A stretch of DNA of 8,782 nt from Gammaproteobacteria bacterium (GTDB taxonomy: Bacteria; Pseudomonadota; Gammaproteobacteria; SZUA-152), in NCBI GenBank assembly GCA_030613605.1, contig JAUWLO010000078.1:1-8782 (forward strand), given 5' to 3'. Of the stretch, positions 1-5,788 are shown in pieces. Numbering within the stretch: the stretch's first letter is position 1; every line of letters begins with the position of its first letter. The position numbers and the translations under genes are program-made. The notes beneath the pieces are model-generated. The model saw nothing but the letters and a program-made list of their open reading frames with translations, was not told the DNA's origin and made no database searches.

Positions 1-55
1 TGTTGTGCTCGTTGCGACAACCTTGCAAAGCGACTTACCGCAATACACTTTCATG

Positions 56-85
56 TTGACAGGTAATTTAGGCCTGTGCTAAAAA
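56..85 (+). promoter_or_regulatory. sigma70-like promoter for the tetraheme cytochrome gene
   Basis: A perfect -35 hexamer TTGACA lies at 56-61. Eighteen bases later is TAAAAA at 80-85, preceded by TGC (77-79), an extended -10 signature. Transcription would start near position 92, leaving a leader of about 120 bases before the ATG at 212. The spacer holds a short CAGG/CCTG inverted repeat (60-63, 73-76) of unknown meaning. All three forward frames are open from base 1 to about 56-80, so the end of an upstream gene could overlap this site; too little is visible to tell. Confidence 0.55.
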
Positions 86-211
86 TCACTCTAAGTAAAT
101 AGGGACAGCACGTGTACCTGCGAACTGTATTAAGGCAAGGGTCTAGATCAGGCAGCAGAGTAGTTGGAATTAATTTAACCTTTGAATCACGAGACCATAG
201 GGGGTTTCACA

Positions 212-1093
212 ATGAGACAGTTCGTGAAAGCGTCGCTTGCGACAATAGCACTAGGTGCAGCACTCGTATTTGCCGGTACCGCGACAGCAGGTATCGCATC
301 TACAAAACATAACCTGGGATCAAGTGGCACTGGCCCTAACACCGTATCAGACACTGGCGAAATTTGTATTTTTTGTCATACGCCTCATGGTGGTGACACC
401 GCCGCACCAGTTCCTCTATGGAATAAGGTGCTGACAACTGCGAATAACTTCCAGACATACGACGAGTTAGGAACATCCACACTGGATGCGGGTATTTTCG
501 TGAACGTGGGTTCTGTTTCACTGGCCTGCCTGACTTGCCATGATGGAACCCGGGCACTTGATAATATCTTGAATGGCCCTGGCTCCGGGGATTTCGGGGC
601 AGCCGGGGGGGGCGTTACTGGGCGTGCCTGGAACGGGACCTCTACTGATAATTCGTTAGACGCTGATGGCAGGTTTGTGGCCGGTGCTATCTTTAATCTC
701 GGAAAAGATCTGACCAATGACCATCCGATCGGTGTGCAGTATGGCGGTGGTGGTATTACACTTGGCGGTGGTTCAACCAACGATGAGGACTTTGTGCAGC
801 CCCAGCAAGTGGGAGGCTCTGCCCGCTGGTATGTTGATAACCGCATTACAGGTGCAGATGGTGACGGCTTCGATAAATGGGATTTCAAATTATACACTCG
901 TGATTCCAGCGCCGAGACCTTTAACAATACCCCAACATCTTCTGCAAACGGTCTTGAACCCTTCGTGGAATGTGGTTCCTGTCATGATCCACACTTTGAA
1001 ACAACGACTTTCCTGCGTATGCCAGGTACACCTGATGGTGCTACGGAGTCTAACTCGGGAAGCCAGGTTTGTTTGACTTGTCACACTAAGTAA
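212..1093 (+). CDS. secreted tetraheme c-type cytochrome (paired-CXXCH type)
   Basis: An exported electron-transfer protein of 293 residues. I chose the ATG at 212 because AGGGGG (199-204) sits 7 bases upstream and the product begins with a classic signal peptide (residues 1-26, charged MRQFVK, hydrophobic core, probable cleavage after ATA). Four heme-binding motifs are visible: CIFCH (52-56), CLTCH (106-110), CGSCH (254-258) and CLTCH (287-291), the last only two residues from the C-terminus. Two are extended to CXXCHxxH (H59, H261). The only other histidines are H33 and H171 (NDHPIG), so there are exactly four spare histidines for four hemes, implying bis-His ligation throughout. A Gly-rich stretch of about 140 residues without a heme separates motifs 2 and 3. 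The style matches cytochromes of metal reducers carrying the doubled CXXCH motif. It is its own unit, with a promoter upstream and a terminator downstream. An extracellular or filament-forming role is inferred. Confidence 0.93.
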   Translation: MRQFVKASLATIALGAALVFAGTATAGIASTKHNLGSSGTGPNTVSDTGEICIFCHTPHGGDTAAPVPLWNKVLTTANNFQTYDELGTSTLDAGIFVNVGSVSLACLTCHDGTRALDNILNGPGSGDFGAAGGGVTGRAWNGTSTDNSLDADGRFVAGAIFNLGKDLTNDHPIGVQYGGGGITLGGGSTNDEDFVQPQQVGGSARWYVDNRITGADGDGFDKWDFKLYTRDSSAETFNNTPTSSANGLEPFVECGSCHDPHFETTTFLRMPGTPDGATESNSGSQVCLTCHTK

Positions 1094-1120
1094 AAACAAA
1101 CGTAAAACAAAAGAAGTAAG

Positions 1121-1158
1121 CACAAAAAAAGGGGTCACTTGACCCCTTTTTTTTTGTG
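1121..1158 (+). terminator. intrinsic terminator after the tetraheme cytochrome gene
   Basis: GGGGTCA (1131-1137) and TGACCCC (1140-1146) form a perfect GC-rich stem. It is extended by a run of seven A on the left (1124-1130) pairing with a run of nine T on the right (1147-1155), with CAC/GTG at the ends. It lies 28 bases past the stop codon. The symmetric A and T tracts mean it could act in both directions. It separates the cytochrome from the isomerase gene. Confidence 0.92.
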
Positions 1159-1206
1159 TTAAATCCAAATTTTGGCCTGTTTTTTTGATATTTTCCCCTG
1201 GTGATC

Positions 1207-1235
1207 TGGACCTGTCAGCACTCATTGCATATAAA
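1207..1235 (+). promoter_or_regulatory. sigma70-like promoter for the isomerase gene
   Basis: TGGACC (1207-1212) matches the -35 consensus at four of six positions. TATAAA (1230-1235) matches the -10 at five of six, with an ideal 17-base spacer. Transcription would start near 1242, about 60 bases before the ATG at 1303. The -10 sits inside the inverted repeat at 1217-1254. Confidence 0.5.
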
Positions 1236-1254
1236 TTGCAATAAAAAGAGTGCT
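1217..1254 (+). promoter_or_regulatory. nested inverted repeat over the -10 box (operator-like)
   Basis: Outer arms AGCACTC (1217-1223) and GAGTGCT (1248-1254) are perfect complements. Inside them ATTGCA (1224-1229) and TGCAAT (1237-1242) form a second perfect pair around the loop TATAAAT, with an unpaired AAAAA (1243-1247) on one side. The outer arms equal the conserved half-sites of CIRCE, the HrcA operator, but CIRCE has a 9-base spacer and here it is 24. Because it surrounds the -10 box and likely start site it may be an operator, or an mRNA hairpin if transcription begins upstream. Confidence 0.45.
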
Positions 1255-1302
1255 ATCGAGTTTCTGTGCCGTTCCAAGAGGTTAGTTAAAGGTGGTTAGG
1301 TA

Positions 1303-2340
1303 ATGAGTATGACAAGCTGGAAAAAGTTGCTAATGGCTATACTGCTAAGTTGGGTTTTTACGCCTGTTTTTGCCGCTGAGGGGATTGAGGGAAAAGCCCC
1401 GTCAAAGGGTAAGGCGGCGGCCTCATCAACAAAAACTGCGTCAAAGGTGGATAAGGCGCTGGATTATATTGCTATTGTGGGTGGTGAGCACATTGCTATG
1501 GGTCACTATATCGGTGCTTTGCGTAAGGGGGTTCGAGAGCGTTTTTATCATGGGAAAACGCCTGAGGGTGAAATGAAGAAGTACCGCAAGGAAGTTGCAG
1601 AACAGCTGGTGTCACGCTTGTTGTCCATTCAGGAAGCCAAACGCCGTGGCTTAAAACCCGATTCGGTCGAGGTAAAAAAAGCCGTTGAGGCCTTCGATGT
1701 AAAGTTTAAAAATGACCCGGATTGGCCAAAAGCGCGTGACAGGGTGCTCAAGCAGCTGAAGAAAAAACTAGAGAGGGACACTCTGGCCAAACGACTGGAG
1801 CAGCAGGTCCGTTCAATACCGGCACCTAAAGATGCCGAACTTCAGGATTATTACAATGGACACAAGAACCTGTTCACAACCCCGGAGAGGGTGCGGGTGT
1901 CATTAATCATGCTGAAGGTAGACCCCTCGTCAGGTGGTTCGGTGTGGCAGCAAGCAAGCGAGGAAGCCCGTGGCATTCTTGAGAGAATAAACAAGGGAGC
2001 AGATTTTGCTGATCTGGCCAGGATTCATTCAGGTGATAAATCTGCCCAGAATGGGGGTGACATGGGTTATGCTCATTCGGGCATGTTGGGTAAAGACGCG
2101 CAGAAGGTGTTAGACCTTATGGAACCAGGGGAAGTGTCATCACCGGTGGTTTTACTGGAAGGGGTCGCGATATTTCGTATGGAGGATCGCGTGAAACCCG
2201 TGTTGAATCCCCTGAAGTCAGTAAAAGAAAGAGCAGTTAAACTATACCAGCGTGATATGGGTGAGCAGGCCTGGAAAGCATTGGGCGTTCAATTACGGTC
2301 TCAAACAAAAATTGAATACAATGACGCGCCATGGCGATAG
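1303..2340 (+). CDS. periplasmic parvulin-type peptidyl-prolyl isomerase (PpiC/SurA/PrsA-like)
   Basis: A folding catalyst of 345 residues that should isomerise Xaa-Pro bonds in exported proteins. The start is ATG 1303 with AGGTGG (1290-1295) upstream; ATG 1309 is an alternative two codons later. Residues 1-24 form a signal peptide (SWKKLLMAILLSWVF, cleavage near VFA). A Lys/Ala/Ser-rich linker covers 28-51. A SurA-N-like helical segment follows (about 55-170, including AEQLVSRLLSIQEAKRRGL). The parvulin fold covers about 194-297, with recognisable blocks RVRVSLIML, GADFADLARIHSGD, the NGGDMGY motif typical of the family (250-256), and PGEVSSPV. No lipobox is seen, so it is probably soluble in the periplasm. 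It lies between a cytochrome and a barrel protein, which suggests a chaperone dedicated to this locus. Family assignment is firm; the client is inferred. Confidence 0.92.
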   Translation: MSMTSWKKLLMAILLSWVFTPVFAAEGIEGKAPSKGKAAASSTKTASKVDKALDYIAIVGGEHIAMGHYIGALRKGVRERFYHGKTPEGEMKKYRKEVAEQLVSRLLSIQEAKRRGLKPDSVEVKKAVEAFDVKFKNDPDWPKARDRVLKQLKKKLERDTLAKRLEQQVRSIPAPKDAELQDYYNGHKNLFTTPERVRVSLIMLKVDPSSGGSVWQQASEEARGILERINKGADFADLARIHSGDKSAQNGGDMGYAHSGMLGKDAQKVLDLMEPGEVSSPVVLLEGVAIFRMEDRVKPVLNPLKSVKERAVKLYQRDMGEQAWKALGVQLRSQTKIEYNDAPWR

Positions 2341-2369
2341 CATGCCAGCGTCCCTGTTAACACTGTTAA

Positions 2370-2375
2370 TATAAT
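2370..2375 (+). promoter_or_regulatory. possible -10 element upstream of the barrel gene
   Basis: A perfect TATAAT lies 30 bases after the isomerase stop, within the near-repeat CTGTTAACA/CTGTTAATA (2354-2371). No convincing -35 sits 16-18 bases upstream, so this is a weak call that would need an activator if real. The rest of the 239-base gap (2341-2579) shows no gene and no terminator, so readthrough from the isomerase gene is also possible. Confidence 0.25.
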
Positions 2376-2579
2376 AAAGTCATGTGATGACGGTCAGGCG
2401 ATGGTTTTATAGTTAAGTTGCAGCGGTGTCTGGGTGTGGTGAGGCGGGTTGAGCGTGCCGAGGCGGCAGTAATGAGGTATTTTTAAATATGGGGGGAGGT
2501 GTGCAAAGTTTTTTTTGCGACTCTGGTTTATACCACAGTAGTTTTTGCACCAGCAGTTCCCGGGAAGTTGGGGTGTTGT

Positions 2580-4376
2580 ATGGCCATGTTATTTAAGCTA
2601 CCTGATCAGCGGGGAACTGCTTGCTCACGGATTTTTGTGGGTTGTGTGGCAGCATCCCTACTGGCTACTTCGGGTGGCGCGCATGCCCTGTTCGGGAAAT
2701 ACATGCCGTTGAGCCTGTCTGGTAATGTGGCCTACAATTACAGCTACTTTACTACAGGGGAGGCAGAGTCTGAAACGACTGCTTTGACAGGAACTATTAA
2801 TGCGGTGGGTTATGTCTGGTATCCCTGGTTTGTGACGACTTCTGCGGCATTGACGCTAGGTGTTTCCAATACAGAAACGATTACCAGTAGTTCTGATACA
2901 ACCTCATCTTCTGGCTCATTGGGCTTGAGTGTATTTCCCCATAGTCGATTCCCATTTTCATTGAACTATAGCCTCTCCGATAGTCGGATTGATTCATTTT
3001 CAGATGCTACCCGGACTTCAGGTGATTCCCACTATACGGTTAGTCGATTCACGTTGCGGCAACAGTATGAGGGGCGAGGAAGTCGACGGAGCATAGGGTC
3101 GAGGACCAGTCTTTGGTACTCCACAACAGATTTTGATTCACAAAGTACTCGGTCTGAGAGTGAATCAATGGGCTTTGACTATAAAATCAGGCTTGTGCCG
3201 CATAATTTCACCGTGTCAGCCAGCCGTTCTACCAGTAATGCTAGTGACTCCCCCTTGAAGCCGTTAACTGATGTTGCGAGCATTAGTCATACCTATACCC
3301 CTGATAGTGATTTGGGGATGACCAATCTCGCCACAACCGTAAAAATAGACGATGGAACAGGCACTAGCGAGAGCACAATTTCACAAATATCGAGCAATTT
3401 TTTTTGGCGCCCTGAACATCGCGCTGTGAATGTTAATGGTGGGGTTCGTGTTTCAGAAAGTGAAACGGTGTCTTCGGGAGGCAACACTGAGCAAAAAAGC
3501 CTGAATACGAATCTGGGGCTGAGTTATCGATTGACTCGTCGGATGAACATGGGGGCCAGTATGTCGTTGGGTAGTACGGACAATGGAAGCACTCAATCCC
3601 TTTCTACCTCTCAAACGGCCAGGATCAATTATAATTCTCGCCAAAGCCAAATCGTCGGGTTTGTTTACAATTGGCAGTTGGGTGTTAATGCCAGCAATTC
3701 AGATACGCGCACCGATAATGGAATCAGTGAAACCTCAACGTCTATTCAGACTACTGGGATGCAGTTAGGGCATAGGGTGAACAGGAGGTGGAGGCCGGGT
3801 AAGGGTTCTTCGGTCAGCCTGGATCTCTCACAGGCTGGCAGTGCGAGCAAAAGTACTGAAAATGATGAGTTATCGAGAGGGATCAGTCATGGCGCGGGCA
3901 TGTCATGGAATCGTCGCAGTCGCTCTGGGGCAATGTATGGTAATTTGACAGTGTCTGATTCGAGGACTTATAGCCAGCAAGACTCGGAATTTCAGCATGT
4001 CAACGCCTCAATTTCACAGGATGTGATTATTAACCGCTTGAGTAATTTTGCAGGAACCGTTAGCTACACAGAGAGTCGGCAGAAAATCGTTTCTGATGTT
4101 CCTGGGGCGTCCAGTACAGGCCTTAGTCGTTTTGCCAACGCCAATTTTTCATATCGCCACGACAGGCCATTAGGCGTTTACAACATGAATTTTACCTCAA
4201 GGCTAACCGGCAGCAAGGTGCTTCATGGTTTTAACCCTGAAACGCTTTGGGACTGGGATAATCGCATCAGATATAGGCTGGGTTTACTGGATACCTCACT
4301 GAGTTTGCGTATAATCGAGAGTGCAGGTGGGCGGGCGTCTAAAACCCTGTATTTTAGGGCTACCCGCAGCTTTTAA
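2580..4376 (+). CDS. large outer-membrane beta-barrel protein, putative conduit porin
   Basis: A protein of 598 residues from ATG 2580. The signal peptide has a long n-region (residues 1-17), a hydrophobic core from IFVGC onward and a likely AHA cleavage at 35-36. The mature part begins LFGKYMPLSLSGNVAYNYSY and is a long run of alternating polar/apolar, Ser/Thr/aromatic-rich strands with short loops, ending in TLYFRATRSF; a terminal Phe is the usual barrel-assembly signal. The repeat count by eye suggests more than 20 strands. I see no Cys in the mature protein and no CXXCH, so it binds no heme itself, and it lacks the N-terminal CXXC seen in MtrB. Its place among cytochromes suggests the porin of a porin-cytochrome conduit. 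The reading frame extends back to GTG 2499 (625 residues), but that start overlaps a G-rich tract and yields an odd hydrophobic leader, so I prefer 2580 (or ATG 2586). Function is inferred from context. Confidence 0.85.
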   Translation: MAMLFKLPDQRGTACSRIFVGCVAASLLATSGGAHALFGKYMPLSLSGNVAYNYSYFTTGEAESETTALTGTINAVGYVWYPWFVTTSAALTLGVSNTETITSSSDTTSSSGSLGLSVFPHSRFPFSLNYSLSDSRIDSFSDATRTSGDSHYTVSRFTLRQQYEGRGSRRSIGSRTSLWYSTTDFDSQSTRSESESMGFDYKIRLVPHNFTVSASRSTSNASDSPLKPLTDVASISHTYTPDSDLGMTNLATTVKIDDGTGTSESTISQISSNFFWRPEHRAVNVNGGVRVSESETVSSGGNTEQKSLNTNLGLSYRLTRRMNMGASMSLGSTDNGSTQSLSTSQTARINYNSRQSQIVGFVYNWQLGVNASNSDTRTDNGISETSTSIQTTGMQLGHRVNRRWRPGKGSSVSLDLSQAGSASKSTENDELSRGISHGAGMSWNRRSRSGAMYGNLTVSDSRTYSQQDSEFQHVNASISQDVIINRLSNFAGTVSYTESRQKIVSDVPGASSTGLSRFANANFSYRHDRPLGVYNMNFTSRLTGSKVLHGFNPETLWDWDNRIRYRLGLLDTSLSLRIIESAGGRASKTLYFRATRSF

Positions 4377-4380
4377 TATA

Positions 4381-4410
4381 GGGAATGTGGGGAATGTGGG
4401 GAATGTGGGG
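4381..4410 (+). repeat. 9-bp G-rich tandem repeat, potential G-quadruplex
   Basis: GGGAATGTG occurs three times in perfect tandem (4381-4407), followed by GGG (4408-4410). It starts four bases after the barrel stop codon. The four G-runs (GGG, GGGG, GGGG, GGGG), each separated by AATGT, meet the usual G3+N1-7 quadruplex pattern on the coding strand, so the structure could form in DNA or in mRNA. Its position between the barrel and the triheme cytochrome suggests a role in termination, processing or differential expression, which is inference. Copy number may vary between strains. Confidence 0.8.
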
Positions 4411-4467
4411 TAAGATGTACGTTTCATGTGTTGAAAAGCTAAAATAATATGATGCATTTTTTTACAA

Positions 4468-4492
4468 TGAGCCAGATGAATGATCTGGTTTA
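4468..4492 (+). other. hairpin in the leader of the first triheme cytochrome
   Basis: CCAGAT (4472-4477) and ATCTGG (4483-4488) form a perfect six-base stem with loop GAATG. In RNA it extends by two A-U and two G-U pairs to about ten pairs. It ends eight bases before the GGAGG ribosome-binding site at 4500-4504. There is no following U tract, so it is not a standard terminator. It could stabilise the mRNA end or shape ribosome access. Confidence 0.4.
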
Positions 4493-4511
4493 GAATGATG
4501 GAGGGGGATCT

Positions 4512-4919
4512 ATGTACAAGTCAGCGTTGATTGGCTTGCTGGGTATGATGGCTATGCTCACGCTGCCACAGGCCGCACAGGCGGAATACGCGGATGTGGT
4601 TATTAATAACTACGCGGATGCGGCTGGAATGCGTCCGGCAGTATTTCCGCACTGGTATCACCGTATTCGTTTCCGCTGCAAGGTTTGTCATGCGGATCTT
4701 GGATTTAAGTTCAAAGCAGGTGGCAACAAGATCACCATGGCCAAGATCATAGATGGCAAGTTCTGCGGTGCATGTCATAACGGTGAAATTTCATGGTCAG
4801 TTGAGAACTGCGGTATGTGTCATTCAGGTATCCCTGGAACACCGACACAAATCCATGGCAGTACTGTTCAGCGCCTGGTTGCTCCAACCTATAAATCGCT
4901 GGATAAAAAAGCCAAGTAA
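4512..4919 (+). CDS. periplasmic triheme c7-type cytochrome
   Basis: A small electron carrier of 135 residues. GGAGGGGG (4500-4507) precedes ATG 4512 at good spacing. The signal peptide is residues 1-24 (cleavage at AQA/EY). Heme motifs are CKVCH (56-60), CGACH (85-89) and CGMCH (100-104), spaced as in the c(7)-type triheme domain, with the family pattern FPHWYH (45-50) supplying H47 and H50. The only other spare histidine is H115, after the last heme. An ITM sequence (M76) lies nine residues before the second motif. The family is known as a periplasmic shuttle between inner-membrane quinol oxidation and outer-membrane conduits. It is followed 21 bases later by a second triheme gene, so the two are probably co-transcribed. 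Assignment to the family is firm; the redox partner is inferred. Confidence 0.93.
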   Translation: MYKSALIGLLGMMAMLTLPQAAQAEYADVVINNYADAAGMRPAVFPHWYHRIRFRCKVCHADLGFKFKAGGNKITMAKIIDGKFCGACHNGEISWSVENCGMCHSGIPGTPTQIHGSTVQRLVAPTYKSLDKKAK

Positions 4920-4940
4920 GCTGACAAGGGGGGGATAATA

Positions 4941-5603
4941 ATGAAAATCAAACGCTTCTTCCTGGTAGCGGCCACTGCGTTGGCTTTACCGGTTGCTGGA
5001 ATGAATGTTGGGGCTGCCGAGCAGCCAGTAAAAGCAGCTAAATCTGCGAAAGGAAAGGTTAGCGGGGCTAACGTTTTCAATCGGTTGCTGAAAAAAGATA
5101 AGCAACGCAACGCGCCGCCATCTGAAGACGGTATTCACGATGCCGCTAATGATGGTACTCACGTATTGCAGCCACCTATTATTGCCTACGACGGTTTGCC
5201 AACAACCGAGTTTGGTAACTACGTGGATTGGGTGAAGGCTCTGGACACAGGTCTGTTGAAACCACGTTATGATCGTTTTGACCCAGCTGTTGAGCCTCTG
5301 GTGATGGATCTGGATATTGTACGAGAAGTGAAGGCCTCGATGCCTGATGTGGTATTCCCGCATAAGCCGCATACCCAATGGTTGCACTGCTCAAACTGTC
5401 ATCCAAAAATCTTTATACCGCAGAAAAATGCTAATGTGATCACTATGTCAGCTATTTTGCTGGGTACAAAGTGTGGCGTTTGTCATGGCAAGGTTTCGTT
5501 CCCGATCACGACCAAATCGTGCAAGGTCTGTCACTCCAAGCCTAAACCGGCAAACTGGAAGCCACCAAAGAGTGAGGCAAGCCTTAAAACCCCATGGCGC
5601 TAG
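4941..5603 (+). CDS. triheme c7-type cytochrome with N-terminal extension
   Basis: An exported cytochrome of 220 residues. AAGGGGGGGAT (from 4926) provides a strong ribosome-binding site for ATG 4941. The signal peptide runs MKIKRFFLVAATALALPVAG to about GAA (residues 1-26). A Lys/Ala-rich linker follows, then a conserved N-terminal module starting EDGIHD (62-67) and including VDWVKALDTGLLKPR (95-109). The triheme core has FPHKPH (139-144), CSNCH (150-154), CGVCH (178-182) and CKVCH (194-198). H141 and H144 are obvious axial ligands; there is no histidine after the last heme, so the third ligand may be H66 of EDGIHD, H74 or M169. The gene at 7572-8141 is a clear paralog across both the module and the core. 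The basic C-terminal tail (about 199-220) lacks any motif I recognise. Likely periplasmic electron transfer; terminates at 5664-5700. Confidence 0.93.
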   Translation: MKIKRFFLVAATALALPVAGMNVGAAEQPVKAAKSAKGKVSGANVFNRLLKKDKQRNAPPSEDGIHDAANDGTHVLQPPIIAYDGLPTTEFGNYVDWVKALDTGLLKPRYDRFDPAVEPLVMDLDIVREVKASMPDVVFPHKPHTQWLHCSNCHPKIFIPQKNANVITMSAILLGTKCGVCHGKVSFPITTKSCKVCHSKPKPANWKPPKSEASLKTPWR

Positions 5604-5663
5604 CTACTAGTGATAGTGTAGCTGTGGAGTTGTAGGGTAAACCTGCTTAACGAGTAACATGCC

Positions 5664-5700
5664 AAACGCAGTGCAGGTCGAACGGTCTGTACTGCGTTTT
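5664..5700 (+). terminator. intrinsic terminator after the triheme pair
   Basis: AAACGCAGT (5664-5672) pairs perfectly with ACTGCGTTT (5691-5699). The stem continues inward through GCAGGTC/GGTCTGT with a few G-U pairs, around a GAAC loop. The T tract is only four bases (5697-5700) before GGG, so termination may be partial. It lies about 60 bases after the stop codon and separates the triheme pair from the cupredoxin gene. A smaller AGCTAC/GTAGCT repeat (5602-5623) overlaps the stop codon. Confidence 0.75.
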
Positions 5701-5788
5701 GGGTTAAAGTCAGATGGTTTTATTGGGTGGAATGCATGGCCAGGTGAGCAATGGGTCGTAGCATGAATTAGTCTATTAGGGATGTTAA

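Noticed and set aside
1..82. C-terminal end of an upstream gene
   Set aside because: All three forward frames are open from base 1 (stops at 57-59, 64-66 and 80-82), so no frame can be chosen and no motif is recognisable in any.
385..927. 180-codon open frame on the minus strand within the tetraheme cytochrome gene
   Set aside because: It is antisense to a gene with a signal peptide and four heme motifs. Its own translation is low-complexity Pro/Ser with no signal or domain, as expected for the complement of Gly-rich coding sequence.
1217..1254. Bona fide CIRCE/HrcA operator
   Set aside because: The arms match but the spacer is 24 instead of 9 bases. I report it only as CIRCE-like, without assigning HrcA.
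2489..2596. 35-codon leader peptide ORF starting ATG 2489
   Set aside because: It has no ribosome site of its own before the ATG, a composition without signal or domain, and overlaps the barrel start. It is kept only as a possibility in the finding on the misplaced Shine-Dalgarno.
4381..4410. CRISPR or satellite array
   Set aside because: Three copies of a 9-bp unit with no spacers; far too short for CRISPR.
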